Origin: Opitutia bacterium UBA7876
GTDB lineage: Bacteria; Verrucomicrobiota; Verrucomicrobiia; Opitutales; Seribacteraceae
Assembly (NCBI GenBank): GCA_002500665.1
Contig: DLRY01000036.1
Coordinates: 1 to 28,606, forward strand
DNA length: 28,606 bases
Direction: 5' to 3'
Within the stretch, counting starts at the first letter, position 1; every line of letters begins with the position of its first letter. Both the position numbers and the translations under genes were made by a program. The notes under the pieces are model-generated. The model was not told where the DNA came from and ran no database searches. It was given only the letters and a program-made list of their open reading frames with translations. Shown here one piece after another: positions 20,804-28,606 of this stretch.

Positions 20804-22455
20804 TCCTTGACCAGGTAGGAGCCGGTCGACTGATGGGGGGTAATGGGCCAGTCATCCGTCCGGAATGGGTAGGCGGGCAACTCGCGTGCATTCATCAGTC
20901 CGCCCATGGGAAGGTTGCTGAACGCATAGCGCGCCGCAACCGGTTCGGGGACCTCGTCGTGCCAGATCACGACCGTTCCCTTGCCTTGGTCCACCCGGGC
21001 GCGGGCCTCGCGGAAAACCCGGTCCTTGCCCGCGACGTAGAAGCCGACCTCCACGTCCTGATCCAGACGCAACCCCCTGCGCGTTTCCTCCCTGAAACTA
21101 ATGATCATCTTGCCGTTCTCCGTCCGGTGCGACTCGTAGACTGGTCCCATCCATTCGAGATTCTTGCGGCCCCCGTCGCTCTTGAAACCATAGATCTCGG
21201 CCAGGGCCCAGCGGGCCGAGCGTTCCCCGACGGGCATCTTGCGACCTGGGTGGATGCTGCCGTTCGAGTTCGTGTCGTAGGTTGCGATAAGGCCCGTGCC
21301 GGGTGTGCCTTGCCAGACGACGTGCTGGATTTCGCGGATTACGTTGCAGTGATGATTCATGTCGTAGGTCATCCCCCTGCGGTTGCTCCAGCCCGCGATC
21401 TGAACGATGCCGAAGGGCAGGTTCTCTTCCCCGAACGCACGGCGCCAGTCCGAGATGACGGAAGGAAAGGTCCGATGAAAGGGTTTCCAGCCGACGGTGA
21501 AGGAATTGTTTTCTCCCTGGTAGAAGAGGGCTCCGCGTATGGAGAGCTTGGCGATGGGGAGGATCATCCCGTTGTACATGCCCCCCGGTTGGCCCTTTTG
21601 GGCGGGATCCGAATAAGCGTTTGCATTGGGCCCCCTCGGGGCCCGTCCTTCCTTTTTTTCCTCCCACTTGGCCCGGGCTTCCCGGTATGCCTTGAGATCG
21701 GACTCGAAGCGCTTGTCGGCCCCCGCCTTTCCCCCGCCTTCCCTCCACTCCCTTAGGGCGGTCTCGAATTTCTCGAAATAGGGCTCCACTTCCTTAATGC
21801 CGCGGAGGGTCTTCTTGGAGCACCAGTGATGGGCCATGGTGCCTCCCCAGGAAACGTCGACCAGGCCGACGGGAACCTTGAGGACGCGATGAAGCCTTCT
21901 TGCGAAATAATAGCCGACTCCCGTGCAGTTCTCAACTTGTCCGGGAACGGCCCGCCGCCAGTTCCCCTCCGGGTTCTCGGGGGACTTGACCGGGAAATCA
22001 TCCTGAGGCTCGAGGTTCGCCACCTTGGGCAGGCGCAGGAAGCGGATCGCAGGGGTATCCGCCGACTCGAGCTCGAGGTCGGCGTCCCGGGTCGAGCGCA
22101 GGGTCCATTCCATGTTGCTCTGGCCTCCGCAGATCCAGACTTCGCCGATGAGCACGTCCTCGTAGGCCAGGCTTTCCTTTCCCGCCGAGACGACTAGTTG
22201 GCGGCCCTTGCCGCTTGCTTCCATGGGCTTTAATTCCAGCAACCATCTCCCCTTGCCGTCGGCCTTGCCCTGAGCGGACCGGTCGCCTATTCGCGCCAAG
22301 ATCTTCTGGTCCGCTTCCGCCCATCCCCAGAGCTTGACGGGCTTGTCTTTCTGCAGGACCATCCCGTTTCCGAAGACCTTGGGCATGCGCAATTCGGCAT
22401 GGGCGAACGGGCAAAGGAGAGCAAGGAAGGCGAAAAGGGCGAAGAAGGGTCTCAT
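20785..22455 (-). CDS. secreted sialate O-acetylesterase family protein (SASA-type SGNH esterase)
   Basis: A 556-aa protein from the ATG at 22455, which opens a signal peptide (MRPFFALFAFLALLCPFAHA); the longer frame to 22491 starts with TTG and lacks a signal. Residues 20-105 are a beta-sandwich N-terminal region with VFGNGMVLQKDKPVKLWGWA. The esterase domain begins with IGEVWICGGQSNMEW, where S113 is the nucleophile. Other family motifs are PVGLVDVSWGGT, GMYNGMILPIAKLSIRGALFYQGENN, and SIHPGRKMPVGERSARWAL, whose His completes the catalytic site. The middle segment (about 225-285) is charged and low in complexity (FEKFETALREWREGGGKAG). Family role: removal of acetyl groups from sugars such as sialic acid or xylan, outside the cytoplasm. 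In this context it is probably a glycan deacetylase. It is divergent from the serine protease gene across 83 bp. Confidence 0.9.
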   Translation of the reverse strand: MRPFFALFAFLALLCPFAHAELRMPKVFGNGMVLQKDKPVKLWGWAEADQKILARIGDRSAQGKADGKGRWLLELKPMEASGKGRQLVVSAGKESLAYEDVLIGEVWICGGQSNMEWTLRSTRDADLELESADTPAIRFLRLPKVANLEPQDDFPVKSPENPEGNWRRAVPGQVENCTGVGYYFARRLHRVLKVPVGLVDVSWGGTMAHHWCSKKTLRGIKEVEPYFEKFETALREWREGGGKAGADKRFESDLKAYREARAKWEEKKEGRAPRGPNANAYSDPAQKGQPGGMYNGMILPIAKLSIRGALFYQGENNSFTVGWKPFHRTFPSVISDWRRAFGEENLPFGIVQIAGWSNRRGMTYDMNHHCNVIREIQHVVWQGTPGTGLIATYDTNSNGSIHPGRKMPVGERSARWALAEIYGFKSDGGRKNLEWMGPVYESHRTENGKMIISFREETRRGLRLDQDVEVGFYVAGKDRVFREARARVDQGKGTVVIWHDEVPEPVAARYAFSNLPMGGLMNARELPAYPFRTDDWPITPHQSTGSYLVKEAYGGK

Positions 22456-22538
22456 GGGCTTGAGGAAAAGAGGATTCCATGGGCGAGGCAAGTTAATCAG
22501 GCTTGATCTTACACCTGAAGTTCCTGTTCAATTGCGAA

Positions 22539-23387
22539 ATGATAAAAAATTCCATGATCCTTTTCCTTCCCATGCTTCTTTGCCAGGGCGTTTTTTCGGT
22601 TGCCGCCGCCCCCAAGGTGATCGACGACGCCGGCATGAAGGCTAGGTTCCAGAAGGGGCTGGAAAGCCTGGTAGAAGGAAAGAAGGTAACCTCGCTCGCT
22701 GAATTGAACCGGCAACTCAACCGCAGGAAGGCCAAGGTCTCCCTTCCCGGCAAGAAGCCGTCCGGGTTCTCCCCTGATGAAATCTACGAGCGTTGCAAGT
22801 CCTCCGTCCTCATGATCGGGAGAATCTACAAATGCGACAAGTGCACCAAGTGGCACGTCGGTTCGGCCTCTGCCTTCGCCATCACCTCCGATGGGGTCAT
22901 TGCCACTAATTATCACGTGATCGAGGATAAGGACGGCGCAACCTTGGGGGCCATGGATCTGTCGGGCAAAACCTACCCCGTTACGGAAGTTCTCGCCGCG
23001 AGCAAAGCCGACGACGTCGCAATTCTCCGCCTCAAGGGGGCCAGGTTGACCCCGCTTCCCCTGTCGCGGGAAGCGGCTCCGGTCGGGTCCGCCGTCAACG
23101 TCATCAGTCACCCCAATGGCCGCTATTTCACAATGACCAAGGGCGACGTCTCGCGCTATTTCCTTTGGAGGGCCAAGAATATGGCCGCCCCGAGGATGGC
23201 CATCACAGCGGATTACGCCAAGGGTTCCAGCGGCGCTCCCGTGCTCAATTCGGAGGGCGAAGTGGTGGGCATGGTTTCGGCCACCAACTCCATCTACTAT
23301 ACTAAGGAGAAAGGCCAGAACCAGAACTTGCAGATGGTGGTCAAGTTATGCATTCCGGTTGCGGCGATCAGCAAGTTGCTTGACTAG
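22539..23387 (+). CDS. secreted trypsin-like serine protease with a CxxC element
   Basis: A 282-aa protein from the ATG at 22539, with a signal peptide (MIKNSMILFLPMLLCQGVFSVAAA). A TTG at 22503 would add 12 residues before it. The chymotrypsin/HtrA-like triad is visible: H126 in IATNYHVIE, D159 in KADDVAILRL, and S231 in AKGSSGAPVLNSEGEVVGM. There is no PDZ domain after the protease domain, unlike DegP/DegS. Residues 25-80 form a helical leader region (ARFQKGLESLVEGKKV...LNRQLNRRKAKV). Just before the first protease strand is YKCDKCTKWH, with C99 and C102, suggesting metal binding or a disulfide. Role: extracytoplasmic proteolysis or quality control, inferred. Its TAG stop overlaps the stop of the convergent alpha/beta hydrolase gene by 4 bp. 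Confidence 0.87.
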   Translation: MIKNSMILFLPMLLCQGVFSVAAAPKVIDDAGMKARFQKGLESLVEGKKVTSLAELNRQLNRRKAKVSLPGKKPSGFSPDEIYERCKSSVLMIGRIYKCDKCTKWHVGSASAFAITSDGVIATNYHVIEDKDGATLGAMDLSGKTYPVTEVLAASKADDVAILRLKGARLTPLPLSREAAPVGSAVNVISHPNGRYFTMTKGDVSRYFLWRAKNMAAPRMAITADYAKGSSGAPVLNSEGEVVGMVSATNSIYYTKEKGQNQNLQMVVKLCIPVAAISKLLD

Positions 23388-24304
23388 TTCCGACCCAGTT
23401 GCGTGATCAGGAATTCGGTCGGGCTTTTGTGCCTGATGCCGGGAGCCCCCGGGTAAACCAGTTCGCATCCGACCTTCTTGGATCGGCAATGCTCCTGAAG
23501 CTTAACCCCGAAATTGGAGGTGTGAGTCGGATCTTTCTGTTCCTTCCCTAGGGCAGGACCCTTCGAGTAAATCAAATAGACGGGCGGATCGTCCGGGCTG
23601 ACGTTGGCATAGGGAGAATATTCTTTGATCCAAGGCATGATCTCCTCTCTCTTGGCGAGGAATTCAGTGAAGTTCCTAAGACCGAAGGCATGACCCCCGT
23701 ATTTGCTATTGGGCGTCCATTCCTTCATCTGCTTTGGATCGAGCGTTGTTTGAGCTCCTGTGACTGCGGCGCAAGACAAGCGGGAGGATTCGCGGGCAAC
23801 CGGATCCTTGCTCGTGGGATCGGACAAGTCGTCGTGAAAGGCAAGCCACAGGCTCGAGCACGCTCCGGCCGAACCGCCCGCCGCTCCGATGCGCTTCTTG
23901 TCGACGTTCCATTCCCTGGCCTTGCTGCGAACGAACTGGAGAGCCCGGGCGGCGTCATGCAAGGGGGCCTTGACGGGTGGTTTCTCGGTAGCCGTTACGT
24001 AGCGGTAGTTTATGGCCGCGACCGATATGCCTGCCTTGAGCAGGGCATTGGGATCAGCGAAGCGCGGGAGCCTTTCCTTCGATCCTCCCTTCCAGCCTCC
24101 GCCGTGGATAACGAAGGCCACCGGGGCGGGCGCTTTGGATGCGGCCTTCCAAAAGTCGAGGACGTTCCTCTCGTGCTTGCCGTAGGAAACCTCGGAATAG
24201 GTGGGTCTGGGAACCTCAGGTGGGTAGGGGGAGGCTTTGGGCTGGGCGTGGGCAAGACCGGTCAGCAGAGCCGGAGACAAGATGAAAAAGAAGGGTTTGA
24301 TCAT
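23384..24304 (-). CDS. secreted alpha/beta-hydrolase (carboxylesterase/lipase-like)
   Basis: A 306-aa protein with a signal peptide (residues 1-20, AHA-QP). Fold markers: VSYGKHERNVLDFWKA, the oxyanion-hole motif HGGGW at 67-71, the nucleophile elbow GGSAGA with S145, and a late His in GIRHKSP (about 293). These match the BD-FAE/hormone-sensitive-lipase-like esterases common in PVC polysaccharide loci. Expected to hydrolyse short acyl esters, for example acetyl groups on glycans; the substrate is not readable. It begins 39 bp after the DUF1501 gene on the same strand, so it may be the third gene of that unit. The 4-bp overlap of its end with the convergent protease gene leaves no room for a separate terminator. 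Confidence 0.88.
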   Translation of the reverse strand: MIKPFFFILSPALLTGLAHAQPKASPYPPEVPRPTYSEVSYGKHERNVLDFWKAASKAPAPVAFVIHGGGWKGGSKERLPRFADPNALLKAGISVAAINYRYVTATEKPPVKAPLHDAARALQFVRSKAREWNVDKKRIGAAGGSAGACSSLWLAFHDDLSDPTSKDPVARESSRLSCAAVTGAQTTLDPKQMKEWTPNSKYGGHAFGLRNFTEFLAKREEIMPWIKEYSPYANVSPDDPPVYLIYSKGPALGKEQKDPTHTSNFGVKLQEHCRSKKVGCELVYPGAPGIRHKSPTEFLITQLGRN

Positions 24305-24343
24305 GGGTTTGGAATCTTGCCCCCTCCTTGAGCGGACCGCAAC

Positions 24344-25606
24344 TTAAAGCAAGGCTTGGATGGGTTTTCCTCCATCGGTGATGGGGACTGGACGGTCCCC
24401 GTCGTAGAGGTATTCGGCCGGATCAATCTGCAGGGCGGCCAAGGCGGTGGCGAAGAAGTCCGGCGCGCTTACGGGATTCTCTACGATTTTTTCCGATACT
24501 TCGTTGCTAACCCCGTAGGCCCCGCGGTGATTCAATCCGCCTCCTGCGATTACGTTGGTGAAGCATTTGGACTGGTGCCCGCGTCCGCCTCCCGAGTCGA
24601 ATCCGCCCGGTCGCCCGAATTCGGAATTGATGAGAATGACGGTCTTTTCAAGAAGGTTGTGGTTCTTCAGGTCGAGGATGAGGGAGGAAAGGGCGTCATC
24701 GAGGTCCTGGATGAGCAAATGCTGCTTGAGTTGTCCCTCGTTATGGGTGTCCCAGCCCGTACCGTTTTTAAAATTGTCGCTGTAGGAAACCTCCACGAAT
24801 CGAACGCCCGACTGAAAGAGGCGCCTCGCAAGAAGGCACCGTTGCCCGAATTCGCTTCCGTAGGAATTGCGCAGGCCGGCCGGTTCGGATTCCAAATTGA
24901 AGGTCTTCATGAATCCGGGTCCGGACAGACGGATGCTCTCTTGCAGGGCAGCGTCGTATTCGGCGAATTTCCCATCCTTGGGAAATCTTCGCTCACCTCC
25001 TTTGCGGACTTTTTCCAAAAGCTCTTGCCGGCGCGAGTTCCTGAAGGAGGAAAGCCATTTTGGGCGGGCCAGCCCGGCGGGGCCGGACTTTAAGTCGGTG
25101 GTGTATATGAACCCCGCTTCCGGCCCGAGGAATCCAGGGCCCCGCACGATGTTCGGATAACCGAGCACGACGTAGGCGGGAACGCCCTCGGCAACCGCAC
25201 CGCGCTTATGGGCGACGATGGAGCCGAGTGAAGGGTAGGTGACCGTGCCCGAGGTCGGCCGGCCGGTGTGCATGCGGTTGGTGGCGGCGGCATGCTCGTC
25301 GACCACGTCGTGATGAAGGGAGCGCACGGCGGTGACGCACTCCATCAACTTGGCCGTTTTCCGGAGGTGCCGGCAAACTTGAACGCCGGGAACGGAGGTG
25401 TCGATGGACTCGTAATACCCGCCTGGTTTCTTGGTCTTGGCATCGCCCGGAGGCTTGGGGTCGAAGGTGTCGATCTGGGACATTCCACCTCCCAGCCACA
25501 ACATCACGCAATGTTCGGCCTTGCCGAAAGCAGGTTTGGCAAAGATGGTGGGGGAGGCGAGGGCCCCGGTGGCCACTGTTGAGTGGATGAAAGTTCTTCG
25601 GTTCAT
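24344..25606 (-). CDS. DUF1501 family exported protein
   Basis: A 420-aa protein from the ATG at 25606. It opens with MNRRTFIHSTVATGALASPTIFA, a twin-arginine-type signal, in line with the Tat export usual for this family. The body has the DUF1501 hallmarks: CVMLWLGGGMSQIDTFDPKP, LHHDVVDEHAAATNRMHTGR, YPSLGSIVAHKRG, WDTHNEGQLKQHLLIQDLDDALS and VILINSEFGRPGGFDSGGGRGHQ. The fold is related to alkaline phosphatases and sulfatases. Function of the family is unestablished; it nearly always pairs with DUF1549/DUF1553 proteins, as here, where its ATG overlaps that gene's TGA (ATGA). Odd point: the usual GRDH metal-site motif reads GRGH. A longer frame to 25645 starts upstream, but the Tat motif and the overlap favour 25606. 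Confidence 0.92.
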   Translation of the reverse strand: MNRRTFIHSTVATGALASPTIFAKPAFGKAEHCVMLWLGGGMSQIDTFDPKPPGDAKTKKPGGYYESIDTSVPGVQVCRHLRKTAKLMECVTAVRSLHHDVVDEHAAATNRMHTGRPTSGTVTYPSLGSIVAHKRGAVAEGVPAYVVLGYPNIVRGPGFLGPEAGFIYTTDLKSGPAGLARPKWLSSFRNSRRQELLEKVRKGGERRFPKDGKFAEYDAALQESIRLSGPGFMKTFNLESEPAGLRNSYGSEFGQRCLLARRLFQSGVRFVEVSYSDNFKNGTGWDTHNEGQLKQHLLIQDLDDALSSLILDLKNHNLLEKTVILINSEFGRPGGFDSGGGRGHQSKCFTNVIAGGGLNHRGAYGVSNEVSEKIVENPVSAPDFFATALAALQIDPAEYLYDGDRPVPITDGGKPIQALL

Positions 25607-28606
25607 GGTATCAGGATCATTTCGGGTGAATTCAAGAGGGCCCACAAGGCATCTTCCGCAGCTTCGCGCCAGGCGGTTTGCAGAAACCTGCTGGGCGGAT
25701 CGCCCCGGCGGGCATCCTCTTCCTGTTGCTGTTTGATGGAATTGGCCTCGTTGTCCAAGTGGTTGAGCCAGGAGACGTAGGGATAACGTTTCTTGTCTCG
25801 AGGAGGCAAGGTTTCGCGCCTGGGTAGAATCCGGTCGTCGAACCCAACCTCAAGCAAGGCAACAAAGGCCTCTCTTTCCTCGTTTGTGGGGAAGCGCGTA
25901 AGATAGCGCAGGTACAGGTCTTCGGCCAACTGGGAGGGGGATTCTGCATCGATGCACATCCGGGTGATTTCCGAATCGTCGCACAACCGGGTCAGCCATC
26001 CGCCCATTACCCCGTTGGCGAGCACCCCGGGCTGGATGGGGTTGGGTTCCTCGATTCGATGACTTGTCGGTTCGGCTCTGGAATTGCGCCAGCCAAAGGC
26101 AAGCAGGACGTCGACCACCGCCTGCATCCTGGGCATGGCCAAGCTGGGCCGGTCGCGCTCATTGGCAAGGGTGGTGAATTGCCATGCCCGTTCGGGTCTT
26201 CCGAAATTCATAAAGAAACCAGGCCTGTGGCGTCCTTCCATGTCCATGGTGAGGAGCCCTAGGTTCATTTTTTTACCCGAAGCCTGCCAAGCATTGTCGA
26301 TTACCTGCTCGGCACTCATGCGCCTCCGGTAGGGACCCTCGAAGAAGCGGTCGGACTCGACCAAGTTTTCCGGCGCGTCGATGGCCTTCCGCTGGTAGGC
26401 CTTAGAGTTCATGATGAGGCGGGCCAAGGCCTTGCCGTCGTATCCGCTGCGAATCAATTCGTCGGCAAGGTATGCCAGCAGGGCCGGGTCGCTGGGCCTT
26501 TTCCCCTCCCAGTCGTCGACTTTCTCGACCAGGCCGGCACCCATCAGGCGCTTCCATATCCGGTTGGCGATGACCTCGGCGAAGCGGCGCGAGAAAGTGA
26601 TGCGGGCAGCCAATCTTTCGCGGGTATCCTGCGGGTCTTGAACAACCTGTTCCGGCAGATCGGCTTCAAGTTCATCGAAGGGCCAATGGGGTTGGACGGT
26701 GGAACCGATGTTGAGGGTAACCTGAATGAGGGGTTCGCGTCCCCCTTTTTTTACATGCTCGAAAAAACTGGCCGGCACGCTGCTGGTCTTGGGCACTTGG
26801 ATCGGCTTGCGCTCGAGCATCGCGGCCATCTCAAAAAGGTTTCTTTGGGTGGTGTCGTGATAGGGGGCGTCGTGGCAGCGGGCGCATTTCATCTCGACTC
26901 CGAGAAAAGCCGTGCCGATGACGTGAGCCTTGGCCGCCATGGGCAGGTCGTTTTGAGAGGCTTCCCCGAATCCGGCGGATCCTCCATCCCAAGCGCTTCC
27001 GCGCATCATGATCAATTCGGTGGCGAAACGGTCCATCGGCTTGTTGTCTTTCAATGCATCGAGGATCCAGTATCGAAAGGGACCGGTGTTGTTCAGGTTG
27101 GGCTTGAGAAGGTTGGGGTTTTCGGCGAGGGCATCCTGCCAATAGCCAACCCAGTTGTCCGCCCATCCATCCTTCCCGAGGACCCGGTCGATCATCTTTG
27201 TCCGCTTGTCGGTGGAGGCATCCGCCTGAAAGGAGCGTATAACCCCGAGTGGGGGAGCTATGCCCAGGGCATCTATCCAAACCCGCCGGAGAAAAGTAAG
27301 GTCATCGGCGATGGGAGTTCTTTCGGAAACTTTTTTCGGTTCCTTGTCCAATTCCCCGCCCCGGAGGATCCATTTTTCTAAAGTTGCCAGTTGATCATCA
27401 TCGAGCCCGTCCCCTCTAGGGGGCATTCGTTCATCATCTTCATCGGATGAAACGAGCGTGAACAGATGACTCGTCATGGGCTTGCCCGGAACGATGGCCG
27501 GGCGGCCCGACTCCCCTCCTGCGAGAAGGTTTTCCTGATCCATCAAGTTCAAGTCGCCTTTTTCCTTCTCTCCATGGCAACGAATGCAATGCTCCGACAA
27601 TATGGGGCGGACCTTCGCGTTGAAGAAAGAGTTCGGATCACCCGAATCCCGGCGGGCTTGCTCGATTCGTCCGTGAATCAATTGGTCGATACTCGCGCCC
27701 GCGCCAACGTCCGGGGTGAGTTCCTCGACGGCCAAAGCGTGGCGCGTTTGCCAGTATTCTCCCTGCTTGTCGGCGGAGAGCCGTGATTGGCGATCAAGAA
27801 GATTGAGTTCAGAGGAGGTTCGGGTCACGAAACCCTCCCATCCTCGATCGGATAATTCGGGGCCAGGCTTTGGTCCGAGCAAGCGGAACATTTCTCCTTT
27901 CTTCGCAATGGCCAAGCAACCCTCTCCGAATTCAAGGCGTAACTTGGGGCCACCGACCATGACGTCGAAGACCACCACGTGCTTCCCACCGGGGCTGGTG
28001 AAGGGAGCGATCTTTTCGACGTCGTCGAGAAAGCGGGGACGCATGCCTTCGCGCGGAACGGTTGGGACGGGCTGAACCTGATTATGAGCGCCTCCCCCCC
28101 GCTTGGCGGGTGGAAAGCTGAGGATTTGCTCCCCGTCGACGAAGAGCCGAGCGATTCCCCGGCTTCTTCCGAGAAACTCGTAGTTGCCCGGTTCCAAGTC
28201 GATTTCCGTAACCGCCCGGACGATCACCCCTTCTGCCCAGTCCTCACGCACGCCCCAGTCGTCGTATTTTCTTGGAAGACGGACGAACCCCAGAGCGCTC
28301 TGTTCCCACTGCCCGATTGCAGGTTTCGGGTTGATGGGGAACTTCGAACGGTTGTTCCAGGGGTGCAGAGTGAGGACAAGGGCCCCGGGTTTGGGCTCGG
28401 GAAGAACCCGTTCGGGTTCAATTCTCTCGTAGCGCCCGGCGAAAACTTCCGCGGGCACGATCCGCCGGTAAAGGGCGATCTCATCGACCGAGCCAAATAG
28501 GGAATTGTTAAGGTTGCCCGCCATGGAGGAACCGATCCAGACCTCGTCGTCATCGACTACCGGAGGCCTTGTGGTGGGTCCACCCATGTCCCACTTCCCC
28601 TTGACC
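25603..28606 (-). CDS. DUF1549/DUF1553 cytochrome-type protein, 3' part (start outside window)
   Basis: The frame is open through the window edge; the ATG at 28587 lies inside a LamG-like domain, so it is not the true start. About 1000 residues are present, numbered here from 28587. 1-55: end of a LamG/concanavalin domain (FGSVDEIALYRRIVPAEVF). 60-230: PA14/YXIM-like beta region (EIDLEPGNYEFLGRSRGIARLFVDGE). 320-412: planctomycete cytochrome c domain with CIRCH (334-338) and a downstream MPP. 430-610: DUF1549 with a second haem-type motif, CARCH (568-572). 665-985: DUF1553, from FSRRFAEVIANRIWKRLMG to WALLNSPEMILIP. These large secreted proteins are PVC hallmarks; electron transfer linked to carbohydrate breakdown is proposed but unproven. 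The stop overlaps the DUF1501 start (ATGA), indicating an operon. Confidence 0.92.
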   Translation of the reverse strand, partial: VKGKWDMGGPTTRPPVVDDDEVWIGSSMAGNLNNSLFGSVDEIALYRRIVPAEVFAGRYERIEPERVLPEPKPGALVLTLHPWNNRSKFPINPKPAIGQWEQSALGFVRLPRKYDDWGVREDWAEGVIVRAVTEIDLEPGNYEFLGRSRGIARLFVDGEQILSFPPAKRGGGAHNQVQPVPTVPREGMRPRFLDDVEKIAPFTSPGGKHVVVFDVMVGGPKLRLEFGEGCLAIAKKGEMFRLLGPKPGPELSDRGWEGFVTRTSSELNLLDRQSRLSADKQGEYWQTRHALAVEELTPDVGAGASIDQLIHGRIEQARRDSGDPNSFFNAKVRPILSEHCIRCHGEKEKGDLNLMDQENLLAGGESGRPAIVPGKPMTSHLFTLVSSDEDDERMPPRGDGLDDDQLATLEKWILRGGELDKEPKKVSERTPIADDLTFLRRVWIDALGIAPPLGVIRSFQADASTDKRTKMIDRVLGKDGWADNWVGYWQDALAENPNLLKPNLNNTGPFRYWILDALKDNKPMDRFATELIMMRGSAWDGGSAGFGEASQNDLPMAAKAHVIGTAFLGVEMKCARCHDAPYHDTTQRNLFEMAAMLERKPIQVPKTSSVPASFFEHVKKGGREPLIQVTLNIGSTVQPHWPFDELEADLPEQVVQDPQDTRERLAARITFSRRFAEVIANRIWKRLMGAGLVEKVDDWEGKRPSDPALLAYLADELIRSGYDGKALARLIMNSKAYQRKAIDAPENLVESDRFFEGPYRRRMSAEQVIDNAWQASGKKMNLGLLTMDMEGRHRPGFFMNFGRPERAWQFTTLANERDRPSLAMPRMQAVVDVLLAFGWRNSRAEPTSHRIEEPNPIQPGVLANGVMGGWLTRLCDDSEITRMCIDAESPSQLAEDLYLRYLTRFPTNEEREAFVALLEVGFDDRILPRRETLPPRDKKRYPYVSWLNHLDNEANSIKQQQEEDARRGDPPSRFLQTAWREAAEDALWALLNSPEMILIP

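Noticed and set aside
20716..21756. 346-codon plus-strand open frame
   Set aside because: Antisense to the sialate O-acetylesterase gene, which has a full set of family motifs. No domain or ribosome binding site supports the antisense frame.
1..28606. CRISPR arrays, tRNA/rRNA genes, transposases, phage or toxin-antitoxin genes
   Set aside because: Looked for on both strands. No regularly spaced repeats, cloverleaf-type sequences, transposase or integrase motifs, or defence-gene signatures were found.

Overview
The window reads as a chromosomal segment of a PVC-superphylum bacterium. Verrucomicrobiota is the more likely phylum and Planctomycetota the alternative. This is inferred from gene content: a DUF1549/DUF1553 protein with planctomycete-type cytochrome motifs next to a DUF1501 protein, a PVC-type dehydrogenase/HEAT/cytochrome c fusion, several secreted sulfatases, a ThuA-like protein, and a long AcnB aconitase. 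Composition is moderately GC-rich. Coding density is very high, with 19 genes, no RNA genes, no mobile elements and no intergenic gap above about 175 bp. Most products carry N-terminal signal peptides, so the segment is largely devoted to extracytoplasmic enzymes.

Layout. 1-765: 3' part of an SGNH-like protein. 802-1542 (-): exported FKBP-type prolyl isomerase. 1716-4156 (+): tight three-gene unit of a fatty acid hydroxylase/sterol desaturase, a 158-aa unknown and an HTTM-DCC membrane fusion, preceded by a leader with striking inverted repeats. 4272-5288 (+): ThuA-like protein. 5305-7914 (-): secreted beta-propeller/PHP protein. 8057-9385 (+): GH128-type glucanase with a helical N-terminal region. 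14150 down to 9392 (-): four-gene operon of Zn-dependent dehydrogenase, DNPH1-like nucleotide N-hydrolase and two sulfatases. 14269-17877 (+): 1202-aa dehydrogenase/HEAT/cytochrome c/DUF1080 fusion. 20717-17949 (-): acnB. 22455-20785 (-): sialate O-acetylesterase family protein. 22539-23387 (+): trypsin-like serine protease. 28606 down to 23384 (-): DUF1549/DUF1553 protein (truncated by the window edge), DUF1501 protein and alpha/beta hydrolase.

How the genes may work together (inference). The glucanase, sulfatases and esterases look like parts of an outer-compartment pathway attacking sulfated or acetylated glycans. The cytochrome-linked dehydrogenase fused to DUF1080, the ThuA-like protein and the Zn-dependent dehydrogenase suggest that sugars are oxidised (possibly to 3-keto forms) before cleavage. 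There is no classical SusC/SusD pair, transporter, sulfatase-maturation gene or transcription regulator in the window. AcnB is housekeeping TCA-cycle metabolism. No defence system, phage or transposon is visible. The most unusual items are the DNPH1-like gene inside a sulfatase operon, the 1202-aa fusion, the HTTM-DCC unit with its unknown companion, and the hairpin that places a Shine-Dalgarno sequence in its loop immediately before the desaturase start codon.
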